Part shown: positions 1 to 6,792 of the stretch, in pieces
How positions within the stretch are numbered: position 1 is the first letter of the stretch
Layout: each line of letters opens with the position of its first letter
Source: Helicobacteraceae bacterium
Lineage (GTDB): Bacteria; Campylobacterota; Campylobacteria; Campylobacterales; Sulfurimonadaceae
Assembly (NCBI GenBank): GCA_030642185.1
Contig: DAOWOG010000020.1
Span: forward strand, 1 to 9,462
Length of the DNA stretch: 9,462 bases
Direction: 5' to 3'
Program-made: the position numbers and the translations under genes
The notes under the pieces: model-generated
The model's database searches: none
Told to the model about the DNA's origin: nothing
Seen by the model: the letters and a program-made list of their open reading frames with translations, nothing else

Positions 1-130
1 ATGCTTTTAATTCCCAGTTTATGTTCTCAAATGTCAACGGCACTTCTTTGCTGTCTGATTCATGACAGGCTGTTAAGATCAACAGGGACAGCAGTAGCAT
101 AACGCTAGATATTAATGTTTTAATTTTCAT
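1..130 (-). CDS. Lipoprotein, N-terminal part (runs off left edge)
   Basis: The reading frame starts at the ATG complementary to 128-130 and stays open for 43 codons to the left edge, so only the N-terminus is present. A good Shine-Dalgarno (AGGAG) lies 7 nt upstream. The product starts MKIKTLISS, has a hydrophobic core of Leu and Ile, and reaches the lipobox LTAC (residues 19-22). It is therefore a type II signal peptide and the mature protein should be anchored to a membrane through Cys22. The mature part begins HESDSKEVPLTF and continues ENINWELKA. The last stretch loosely recalls the start of META/HslJ domains (a Trp-x-Leu strand), but this is too short to assign. The gene diverges from the amidohydrolase and shares its 257-bp upstream region. 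The presence of a lipoprotein is well supported; its function is unknown. Confidence 0.8.
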   Translation of the reverse strand, partial: MKIKTLISSVMLLLSLLILTACHESDSKEVPLTFENINWELKA

Positions 131-387
131 CTTCTTTCTCCTCTGTATTGGATAATATTAAATTCTCATTATTTCCAGAAAGTATAAACACAGCCTATAG
201 ATACTGTTCCTAAAAGCTTCTAATTTTTAGTCTATTTAACTGGTGGTGTAATACATTATCCTGCAATGGTTTTAAATGAAAGCTTAATGTTTGCAAAGAA
301 TGAATCATTCAATCCGCGTTAAATATTTCAGCACTTATTTCATCGAGTAGCAGTATCATCAATATAAGTGATGGATGAAGAGAGGCT
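131..387. promoter_or_regulatory. Divergent intergenic region between lipoprotein and amidohydrolase
   Basis: This AT-rich 257-bp gap must hold promoters for both flanking genes. On the minus strand a TATACT hexamer (186-181) would give the lipoprotein a leader of about 45 nt. On the plus strand the best -10-like string is TATAAG (363-368), but it would place the start of transcription almost at the ribosome binding site, so the true amidohydrolase promoter may lie further upstream. No convincing -35 box was seen on either strand. A 13-bp palindrome sits at 298-310 and is listed separately. No coding potential was found. Confidence 0.35.
298..310. repeat. 13-bp palindrome, possible operator
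   Basis: GAATGA-A-TCATTC is a perfect inverted repeat with 6-bp arms around one base, 78 bp before the amidohydrolase start. Its size and position fit a dimeric regulator site for one or both divergent genes. The arms are short and AT-rich, so chance is a real alternative. Confidence 0.35.
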
Positions 388-1743
388 ATGATGAAAAGAT
401 ATTTATCTGAAAGATTGTTATACAGAGCAGCAAAGTTTAGTTTTCTCTTTCTCTTAATCTTCTCGGCTTTTACGCAGAGCATTGCCGATGATACGCTCAA
501 AAATGCGATTAGCGGGGATTATCCCTATATTCATAAGTTGTATACGCACCTTCACAGCCATCCGGAGCTCTCCTTTTATGAGAAAAAAACCGCCAAGCGC
601 CTTGCAATTGAGCTGCGCGAAACAGGTTATGAAGTCACGGAAGGAGTCGGCGGATACGGTCTGGTGGCACTGATGCGCAACGGTAAGGGGCCGACGGTGA
701 TGATCCGCACCGATATGGATGCCCTGCCTGTCAAGGAAAAAACAGAACTTCCCTATGCCAGTACATATTACCACCTTGAAAAGAGTGGCAAGAAGCTTCC
801 GGTCATGCACGCCTGTGGCCATGACATCCATATGTCGCTTTTTATCGGAACCGCCCGAATGATGGCGGCAATGAAAGATCACTGGTCCGGCACCCTTATG
901 ATGATCGCCCAGCCTGCCGAAGAGAGAGGTGCCGGTGCCATTTTGATGCTTGAAGATGGACTTTTTGAGCGATTTGTACGGCCCGATTACAACCTTGCAC
1001 TGCATGTCTATCCCGAACTTCCCAGCGGCAGTGTAGCGGTAGTGTCCGGGTACAGTTTTGCCAATGTGGATTCGGTAGATATCGACGTCTATGGCATGGG
1101 TGGGCACGGTGCCTATCCCCATTCTGCCAAAGACCCCGTTGTACTTTCCGCACAGATCATAATCGCACTGCAGACGATCGTCTCGCGGGAAGTTTCACCG
1201 CAGGACGCAGCAGTTGTAACAGTCGGAACTATTCACGGCGGCGAGAAGCGCAATGTCATCCCCGAACATGTTAAACTTCAACTTACCGTACGCTCATACA
1301 CCGATGAGACGAGAAAAAAAGTACTCGACGCCATCAAACGGATCGCTCTCAATCAGGCACGATCCTTTGGCATACCGGAGGAGAAATTGCCTCAGGTACA
1401 CATTAAAGAGAAATACACACCGGCTGTTTACAATGATCCTGCTCTTTCAAAGCGCATTCGTGACCATTTTGAAGAGACACTGGGCAGTGAACGGGTCAAA
1501 AGCATACTACCGGCCATGGGAGGTGAAGACTTTACGCATTATGGCCGGGTTGAGCCGCGTATCCCCTCGTTGATGTTCAGACTGGGTGCTGCCGAACCTG
1601 CAGCCTATGCACGTTCCAAACAGCAGAACATTTCGCTGCCCTCTCTACACTCACCCCACTTTGCACCTCCTCCCGAAGCCACCATTACAACAGGAATCGA
1701 GGCGATGACGGAAGCGGCTTTGCTATTGTTGAAAAAACAGTAG
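388..1743 (+). CDS. Exported M20D-family amidohydrolase (HipO/carboxypeptidase-like)
   Basis: This is a zinc-type M20D peptidase/amidohydrolase, the family of hippurate hydrolases, N-acyl-amino-acid hydrolases and IAA-amino-acid hydrolases. These cleave the amide bond of an N-acylated amino acid. The family's metal ligands are visible: Cys143 and His145 in MHACGHD (140-146), Glu178-Glu179 in PAEE, His206 in NLALHVYPE, and the late His421 in LHSPHF. GGED is at 378-381. The lid/dimerisation domain lies at about 215-330. The N-terminus has a basic start, a hydrophobic core (about 17-28) and a likely cleavage site after SIA (31-33), so the enzyme should be periplasmic. Two ATGs occur in tandem. 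AGAGG at 381-385 is 2 nt from the first and 5 nt from the second (391), so 391 may be the real start. It converges with the acyl-CoA synthetase gene 4 bp away. The natural substrate cannot be read from the sequence. Confidence 0.92.
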   Translation: MMKRYLSERLLYRAAKFSFLFLLIFSAFTQSIADDTLKNAISGDYPYIHKLYTHLHSHPELSFYEKKTAKRLAIELRETGYEVTEGVGGYGLVALMRNGKGPTVMIRTDMDALPVKEKTELPYASTYYHLEKSGKKLPVMHACGHDIHMSLFIGTARMMAAMKDHWSGTLMMIAQPAEERGAGAILMLEDGLFERFVRPDYNLALHVYPELPSGSVAVVSGYSFANVDSVDIDVYGMGGHGAYPHSAKDPVVLSAQIIIALQTIVSREVSPQDAAVVTVGTIHGGEKRNVIPEHVKLQLTVRSYTDETRKKVLDAIKRIALNQARSFGIPEEKLPQVHIKEKYTPAVYNDPALSKRIRDHFEETLGSERVKSILPAMGGEDFTHYGRVEPRIPSLMFRLGAAEPAAYARSKQQNISLPSLHSPHFAPPPEATITTGIEAMTEAALLLLKKQ

Positions 1744-1747
1744 CCCG

Positions 1748-3265
1748 TCAACTTTTATCATATTTTCTTAGAAGTTTACGGTCTATTTTCCCCGTTGCAC
1801 CTTTGGGTAATTCATCGATAAAGGTGATACTTTCGGGCAGTTTATAGTCGGCAAGATGTTCTCTCGCAAAGTCCAGCAGTTCAGCTTCACTGACTGGTTC
1901 CGCATCCGGTTTCAATGCCACAAATGCATGAACCATCTCTCCTTCAAACTTATCCGGCGCACCGATGACACCGACTTCAAAGACAGCCGGATGGTGGTAA
2001 AAGACCTCTTCGACCTCCTGAGGTGAGATGTTGGAGCCGTCATGGAGGATCAGTTGCTTTCGGCGCCCCCTGAACCACAGGTAGCCCTCATCGTCAAAAT
2101 AACCAAGATCACCGGTCAAAAACCATCCGTTTCGAAAACTTTCCGCTGTGACTTTTGGATTGTTCAGATAACTGCGCATAACGATCTCACCCTTTACTGC
2201 GATCTCTCCGATCTCGCCTACCGGTGACGGGTTGCCCCGATCGTCCTGAATCGCAACTTCCGTATAGCCGACGCTCATGCCGACAGAGCCTCTCTTTTTC
2301 CCCTCTCCCAAAGGATTAAGCGTATAGATCTGCGTTTCAGTCATACCGATCCCTTCGCACATCTCCAGCCCAAATATCTTTCTGAAGTTGTCTAAAACAA
2401 CATAAGGTGTGGTATCGCCTGCAACGATGGCCAGACGCAATCGATTTGATATGGGATGATTTTTTCTTCCTGCCTGCTTGTTGAGTGCATGAAACATTAC
2501 CGGCATCATATAGAGCATGGTCACGCCGCTTTTTTCGATCTTTTCCAGTACCTCATCGGGATCGAAAGCGGCATTGATTTCCAACGTTGCCCCGGCATAA
2601 AGGGCAGAGAGCATCTGATGGCTGAAAGCAAAGTTATTGGAGAGTGCCAAGCATACCAGTGTTTTATCGTCACTTTTATACTCAACCAGCTTGCAGTGAT
2701 TGACAGTGTGGATCATCATCTGGTCATGCGCCAGGACTGCTCCTTTGGGTTTCCCTGTCGTTCCTGAAGTGTAAAGAACAGCTGCATCTGTACTGCCCGG
2801 AATTTCAACAAAATCTCTTGGACTCTCTGCCGGATTTAGCAGATTTTCAAAAGGAGTAGTATCGGCAAATTCTCCTTCCGAATCAATAAGAAAACAGTGT
2901 TCGACACTCGGCAATATTCGCATGTTATCGGCGATTTGGGAGAACAGGCTTTTCTGACTGATCAAAACAGTCGGTTGGCTATGATCGATGATGTAATGGG
3001 CTTCATCCTCTTTAAGCCGGTAGTTGACTGGAATCACCGTCACACCGATCTTAAAGCAGGCAAAATAACTGACGATGATTTCCGGACAGTTAAACAGGTA
3101 AAATGCGAGCCTGTCACCTTGTTTCAAGCCGAGATTATAAAGAGAATCTGCCATCCGGTCGGTTAGATTAAGGAGTTCTTTATAAGTATATTCTCTATTA
3201 TCATAGACAGCCGCAACCTTTTCAGGGAGTCGTTTAGTTGTCTCTTTTAAGATTTGATATAACAT
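1748..3265 (-). CDS. Acyl-CoA synthetase / class I adenylate-forming enzyme
   Basis: A 505-aa ANL-superfamily ligase that would activate a carboxylate with ATP to an acyl-adenylate and then transfer it, most often to CoA. The core motifs are intact and in order: the phosphate loop YTSGTTGKPKG (165-175), GMTET (307-311), the TGD aspartate (D386) with following FRGRRK (398-403, R401 contacting ribose), and the C-terminal PKGATGKIDRK with catalytic Lys493. Length is usual for medium- or long-chain acyl-CoA or coumarate-type ligases. No signal peptide or membrane segment was seen, so it should be cytoplasmic. The gene starts 11 nt after the C15-like gene stops, so both are likely on one transcript. 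AGG about 5 nt before the ATG is a modest ribosome site. Family assignment is firm; the acid it activates is unknown. Confidence 0.92.
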   Translation of the reverse strand: MLYQILKETTKRLPEKVAAVYDNREYTYKELLNLTDRMADSLYNLGLKQGDRLAFYLFNCPEIIVSYFACFKIGVTVIPVNYRLKEDEAHYIIDHSQPTVLISQKSLFSQIADNMRILPSVEHCFLIDSEGEFADTTPFENLLNPAESPRDFVEIPGSTDAAVLYTSGTTGKPKGAVLAHDQMMIHTVNHCKLVEYKSDDKTLVCLALSNNFAFSHQMLSALYAGATLEINAAFDPDEVLEKIEKSGVTMLYMMPVMFHALNKQAGRKNHPISNRLRLAIVAGDTTPYVVLDNFRKIFGLEMCEGIGMTETQIYTLNPLGEGKKRGSVGMSVGYTEVAIQDDRGNPSPVGEIGEIAVKGEIVMRSYLNNPKVTAESFRNGWFLTGDLGYFDDEGYLWFRGRRKQLILHDGSNISPQEVEEVFYHHPAVFEVGVIGAPDKFEGEMVHAFVALKPDAEPVSEAELLDFAREHLADYKLPESITFIDELPKGATGKIDRKLLRKYDKS

Positions 3266-3276
3266 GGCCTACCTTT

Positions 3277-3795
3277 TTATGACTCAAATGACATCACAGA
3301 TAACCGCTCTATAATCGAGACAAAATCTGCCAGCAGAAGATGTCTATTCTCCTCTGTAATCACCGGAACATGGAGAAAAATAGAGTGATAGTTCTCCTCT
3401 TGCAAAGAGAGATGTTCGAGCGTCTTGAAATAGAGTGTATTGCAGACAAACCCGCCTGCATCATGGCTGATCTCCGTCATCGCCAAATCTACAGTCAGTT
3501 CTTCCAGATCAACACTGGTTTGCAGGATCTCTCCGCCGAGAACGGCTCTGGACTCTATATGCAGTTTTGTGCGTTCTTCCGCCATACCGCAGCAGATCAG
3601 AACTTTGGGCCGAAGCTCGTTAAACCGCTCAAGAACATGTTGGGGAGCCAACTCAAAATCCACAGGGAGGTTTCTTAAGAAATTGAACGGGCCAGGTTCT
3701 CTTTTGCTGAGCAGATGCAGCAGATCATCTGACGAATTAGTAGTGTGATGTGATTTCCATGTTGAAAAAGAGGTGATTAAAATAGGATTTTGCAT
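3277..3795 (-). CDS. Compact pyroglutamyl-peptidase-like (peptidase C15) protein
   Basis: At 172 aa this is shorter than the usual C15 length of roughly 200-220, but it keeps the catalytic triad in context. Glu81 is in LHIESRA, Cys118 in SHDAGGFVCNTLY (110-122), and His142 in IFLHVP. The Cys-His spacing (24) equals that of classical pyroglutamyl peptidase I (Cys144/His168). The Glu-Cys spacing is 37 instead of about 63, so the loss is between them, where the family has its DxRIPDN-type loop. The N-terminal pyroglutamate loop is altered: ILITSFSTW instead of the typical TGFEPFGG, keeping Phe10 with Trp13 in place of Phe. The expected role is cytoplasmic removal of N-terminal pyroglutamate or a related cyclic amide; the altered pocket makes specificity uncertain. 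AGAAGG lies 9 nt before the ATG. It is the first gene of a pair with the acyl-CoA synthetase. Confidence 0.75.
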   Translation of the reverse strand: MQNPILITSFSTWKSHHTTNSSDDLLHLLSKREPGPFNFLRNLPVDFELAPQHVLERFNELRPKVLICCGMAEERTKLHIESRAVLGGEILQTSVDLEELTVDLAMTEISHDAGGFVCNTLYFKTLEHLSLQEENYHSIFLHVPVITEENRHLLLADFVSIIERLSVMSFES

Positions 3796-3993
3796 ACAGC
3801 TGTACCTTCTTTAGCCTTTGTTATTGAGTATACTGCTACTCAACTTGATTAATCTTTTACTCCCTGAAAGAGTTGCTGAATCATATCTGCGATAACAGGG
3901 AACAAAGGTACCATTAACGAACAACTAATCATTTCTTCGCTAAAATCTCTATTCTTTTAAACAGATTAGCTATGTAAATGATTTGGAGATTTA
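3796..3993. promoter_or_regulatory. Divergent promoter region, C15-like gene / ilvE
   Basis: A 198-bp non-coding gap. For ilvE a GCTAAAAT -10 is listed separately. For the minus-strand pair a TATACT hexamer (3834-3829) is the best -10, giving a leader of about 25-30 nt. It overlaps a small inverted repeat, GAGTA-N6-TACTC (3826-3841). A wider repeat, TCCCTG (3861-3866) with CAGGGA (3896-3901), could fold but is not followed by a T-tract on either strand. Confidence 0.4.
3939..3946 (+). promoter_or_regulatory. Probable -10 element of the ilvE cluster promoter
   Basis: GCTAAAAT fits the sigma70 -10 element commonly seen in Campylobacterota, where the -35 box is usually poor; none is visible here. 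Transcription would begin near 3952-3954, giving an ilvE leader of about 40 nt with TGGAG at 3984-3988, 5 nt before the start codon. It is the only strong candidate upstream of the four-gene plus-strand cluster. Confidence 0.5.
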
Positions 3994-4917
3994 ATGAACG
4001 CAGCCAAATATATTTGGATGAACGGCAAATTTATACCGTGGGATGAAGCGCAGACGCATGTATTATCCCACACTCTCCACTATGGTAATGGAGTAATCGA
4101 GGGGACCAAAGCCTATAAAACGGACAAGGGTTATGCTATTTTTCGCTTGAATGAGCATACCAAACGTCTCAAAGAATCGGCAAAGATGACACATATCAAG
4201 ATCCCTTATACGATTGAAGAGATGAATAAGGCGCAGATTGAACTCATCCGAAAAAATGAATTTTCCGGCGAGAGTGTCTATATCCGTCCTTTTGCCTTTT
4301 TGGGGTATGGTGTCATGGGTGTTTATCACGTCGATGCTCCAGTAGAGACGGTTATGGCAGCCTGGGAATGGGGAGCCTATCTGGGAGAGGAGGGCCTTCG
4401 TCGCGGTATTCGTCTTAAAATTGCGTCCATGACACGCCCTTCCAATACTTCAAATATGGGTAAAGCAAAAGCATCTGCAAACTATCTCAATTCGCAAATG
4501 GCAAAATTTGAAGCGGTTGAATCCGGTTACGACGAAGCGCTTTTACTGGATGATCAGGGCTATGTCGCTGAAGCCAGCGGTGCGTGTATTTTCATGGTGC
4601 GTGACGGTAAAATCATTTCACCGCCAAACGACAATACTCTCGAATCCATTACCCAAAAAATGGTCATTGAAATGGCAGAAGACATGGGATATGAAGTGAT
4701 CCGACGCCGAATCAGCCGCGAAGAGCTCTACATCGCTGATGAGGCATTTCTGACCGGTACGGCCGCAGAGATCACACCGGTACGCGAAATCGATGCCCGT
4801 ATCATTGGCGAAGGCGAGCGCGGGCCGATTACCGAAAAGATCCAAAGCGGCTATTTTGACATCGTATTCGGCCGTAACAAAAAATACGAACACTACCTAA
4901 CTTACATTAACGCATAA
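3994..4917 (+). CDS. ilvE: Branched-chain-amino-acid aminotransferase
   Basis: A class IV PLP-dependent aminotransferase of 307 aa, the typical IlvE length. It catalyses the final transamination in leucine, isoleucine and valine synthesis and the first step of their breakdown, using glutamate/2-oxoglutarate in the cytoplasm. Lys159 in [11 protein letters not shown] is the expected Schiff-base lysine, at the same position as in E. coli IlvE. Glu193 in [10 protein letters not shown] is the cofactor-ring glutamate, and GTAAEITPV (255-263) is the phosphate-binding turn. The N-terminal signature [27 protein letters not shown] is also present. TGGAG is 5 nt upstream of ATG. It is first in a co-directional cluster; the SPFH gene starts 8 nt after its stop, with AAGGA overlapping the ilvE stop codon. 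D-amino-acid aminotransferase or aminodeoxychorismate lyase are related folds, but length and motifs favour IlvE. Confidence 0.95.
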   Translation: [307 protein letters not shown]

Positions 4918-4925
4918 GGAAAAAC

Positions 4926-6008
4926 ATGGCATCAGATATGAATGACTACTTCAACAAGAAGAAGGGAAGCTCAGGCGGCTCAAACAACAACAGCGGAGGC
5001 GGTAACTTTAAACCGCCGCGGCCACCCAAGATCGATTTTAATTTTGGAGGCGGAAAAGCGGGGATCTTTTATTTTATCGGAGCAATCGTCCTCTTTTTGA
5101 TTCTGGCTAAACCTTTTGTAATCATCACCGAGGGTGAACGCGGTATTTTGGCGACAAACGGTAAGTATGAAGCACAGGCACTCCTTCCGGGGCTTCACTT
5201 TATCATTCCGGTTATCCAGAAGGTCTACGTGGTCGATACAAAAGTACGTATCATCAACTATGCCGATCGTATTGAACGTTCTGCAACCGCAGGATCGGGC
5301 ATAGGTGTTAAACCGGCCATTACCGTTCTCGATAAACGCGGTCTTCCGGTTGGAATAGAACTGACGGTTCAGTACCGTCTGAATGCACAATTCGCTGCAC
5401 AGACCATCTCGAACTGGGGCTTTAGCTGGGAAGACAAAATCATCAATCCGGTGGTACGCGATATCGTCCGCAATGTCGTTGGTCAATACGATGCAGAATC
5501 ACTTCCGACGATGCGTAACACCATTGCCGATGAAATTGAAATCGGTATTCGTAAAAGTGTAGACTCACAGACAAATACACCGGTCATTCTACAGTCTATC
5601 CAGTTGCGTGAGATCATTCTGCCGCAAAAAGTGAAAGAACAGATCGAACGGGTTCAGGTTGCCAAGCAGGAAGTTCAGCGTGCCGAGCAGGAAGTCCAGC
5701 GTGCCAAACAAGAAGCGTTCAAACGCGCTGCCGAGGCAGAAGGTCTTGCAGAAGCGGTTAAAATTGAAGCAGAAGGTAAAGCAAGCAAAATTAGGATCGA
5801 AGCTGATGCAACGGCGCAAGCCAATAACGTGATCAGTGAATCACTGACCGCACAGCTGCTTCAGCTTGAGCAGATCAAAGTTCAGGGGCAGTTTAACGAA
5901 GCGCTGCGTGTCAACAGAGATGCGAAAATCTTCCTGACACCCGGTGGTTCAACTCCAAATATCTGGGTCGATACAAAAGACCCTCAAAAACAGAGCGCTA
6001 TCAAATAG
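4926..6008 (+). CDS. SPFH/prohibitin-like (HflK-type) inner-membrane protein
   Basis: A 360-aa band-7/SPFH protein. The layout is: a cytoplasmic low-complexity Gly/Ser/Asn and Pro-rich tail (about 14-43, GSSGGSNNNSGGG then PPRPPK), one transmembrane helix (about 46-66), the SPFH domain (about 66-235, opening with ITEGERGILATNGKY), a long charged coiled coil (about 236-300) and a C-terminal tail. A glycine-rich N-tail before a single helix and an SPFH domain matches E. coli HflK. Such proteins form large membrane rings that organise microdomains and in some bacteria restrain the FtsH protease. The C. jejuni homologue next to ilvE (Cj0268c) has been linked to host-cell attachment. Here it is translated right after ilvE, with a ribosome site (AAGGA) at the ilvE stop. 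The partner protein is not in the window. No HflC-like second gene follows. Confidence 0.88.
   Translation: MASDMNDYFNKKKGSSGGSNNNSGGGNFKPPRPPKIDFNFGGGKAGIFYFIGAIVLFLILAKPFVIITEGERGILATNGKYEAQALLPGLHFIIPVIQKVYVVDTKVRIINYADRIERSATAGSGIGVKPAITVLDKRGLPVGIELTVQYRLNAQFAAQTISNWGFSWEDKIINPVVRDIVRNVVGQYDAESLPTMRNTIADEIEIGIRKSVDSQTNTPVILQSIQLREIILPQKVKEQIERVQVAKQEVQRAEQEVQRAKQEAFKRAAEAEGLAEAVKIEAEGKASKIRIEADATAQANNVISESLTAQLLQLEQIKVQGQFNEALRVNRDAKIFLTPGGSTPNIWVDTKDPQKQSAIK
5664..5705 (+). repeat. Tandem 21-nt heptad repeat inside SPFH coiled coil
   Basis: Two adjacent 21-nt units encode KQEVQRA (247-253) and EQEVQRA (254-260), differing at only two bases, and a third partial unit KQEA follows. The period of seven residues equals one coiled-coil heptad, so unit number could change without breaking the helix register. 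Confidence 0.6.
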
Positions 6009-6014
6009 TACTCT

Positions 6015-6077
6015 ACTCTCCCTCGCGGAGAGTTAAATCAAATACGCTTAGGCTGATTTTATTTAACTCTTCTTTCT
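6015..6077 (+). promoter_or_regulatory. Leader of hisIE with two mutually exclusive hairpins
   Basis: Hairpin A: ACTCTCC (6015-6021) pairs with GGAGAGT (6027-6033) around a 5-nt loop. Hairpin B: AGAGTTAAAT (6029-6038) pairs perfectly with ATTTAACTCT (6061-6070) around a 22-nt loop, and is followed by the pyrimidine-rich TCTTTCT (6071-6077). They share 6029-6033, so only one can form. Neither has a long uridine tract, so a classical terminator is not proven. The alternative is that A is a processing or partial stop signal after the SPFH gene and B is incidental. Confidence 0.4.
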
Positions 6078-6099
6078 AGAACTGCCCTGAAGGACAATT

Positions 6100-6783
6100 A
6101 TGCAAGAAATACTTAACCGTGTTGACTGGGAAAAATCCGAACTGCTGCCGGTCATCGTTCAGGATGTCAATAACAATGAAGTACTGATGCTCGCCTACAT
6201 GAATCGTGAAGCCCTTCAACTTTCACTTGAAACCAAACTCGCACACTACTATTCGCGCTCCAGACAGCGTCTCTGGAAAAAAGGCGAAAGCAGCAACCAT
6301 CTTCAGCATATCAAAGAGTTCCTTATTGACTGTGACAATGACACCCTGGTGATCAAAGTTGTACAAGACGGCGTTGCTTGTCATACCGGACGGCGTTCAT
6401 GTTTCTTTACCGAGCTTGACTCCGGTAAGACCACTATGGATGTCAAGGTCGACACTGCCGCAATGTACGGCGTTATCGATGAGCTTTATCATACTATTTT
6501 AGAGCGTAAAAATGCTGATCCTGAAACATCCTGGACAGCGAAACTGCTTTCAAAAGGTGAAAACAGCATCCTCAAAAAAGTAGTCGAAGAGGCAGGCGAG
6601 TTCTCTTTTGCAGTCAAAGACGACAATGAAGAGGAGATCATCTATGAAGCGGCTGATCTCACCTACCATGTCCTCGTGGCCTTAGGCTACAAAAATATCT
6701 CGCCGGACCGCATCAAACAGGAACTCGCCCGCCGTTTCGGCATGAGTGGGATCGCGGAGAAAAATTCACGTACTGATAAGTAG
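6100..6783 (+). CDS. hisIE: Bifunctional phosphoribosyl-AMP cyclohydrolase / phosphoribosyl-ATP pyrophosphatase
   Basis: HisIE carries out the second and third steps of histidine synthesis in one cytoplasmic polypeptide. The N-terminal HisI domain (about 1-115) shows the Mg site DCDND (77-81, the family's DxDxD), the zinc cysteines Cys78, Cys94 and Cys101 in ACHTGRRSCFF, and the opening VDW-PVIVQD-LMLAYMNREAL. The C-terminal HisE domain (about 125-222) shows KVVEEAGE (160-167) and the YEAADLTYHVLV helix with acidic Mg ligands, then LARRFGMSG. Length of 227 aa is normal for a fused HisIE. GAAGGA (6089-6094) lies 5 nt before the ATG. No other his genes are nearby, so this gene is apart from any main his operon. 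It lies 91 nt after the SPFH gene, behind the hairpin leader, and 9 nt ahead of the zinc-ribbon gene. Confidence 0.96.
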   Translation: MQEILNRVDWEKSELLPVIVQDVNNNEVLMLAYMNREALQLSLETKLAHYYSRSRQRLWKKGESSNHLQHIKEFLIDCDNDTLVIKVVQDGVACHTGRRSCFFTELDSGKTTMDVKVDTAAMYGVIDELYHTILERKNADPETSWTAKLLSKGENSILKKVVEEAGEFSFAVKDDNEEEIIYEAADLTYHVLVALGYKNISPDRIKQELARRFGMSGIAEKNSRTDK

Positions 6784-6792
6784 CGCTCATCC

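Noticed and set aside
454..1122. 222-aa open frame on the minus strand inside the amidohydrolase gene
   Set aside because: It is antisense to a gene with complete family motifs, has no recognisable motif of its own and lies wholly within that gene, so it is a shadow frame.
3861..3901. TCCCTG/CAGGGA inverted repeat upstream of ilvE as a terminator or riboswitch
   Set aside because: The stem is only 6 bp with a 29-nt loop, no T-tract follows on either strand, and it lies upstream of the likely ilvE transcription start.
4980..5486. 168-aa open frame on the minus strand opposite the SPFH gene
   Set aside because: It has no family features and is fully antisense to a well-supported coding region.
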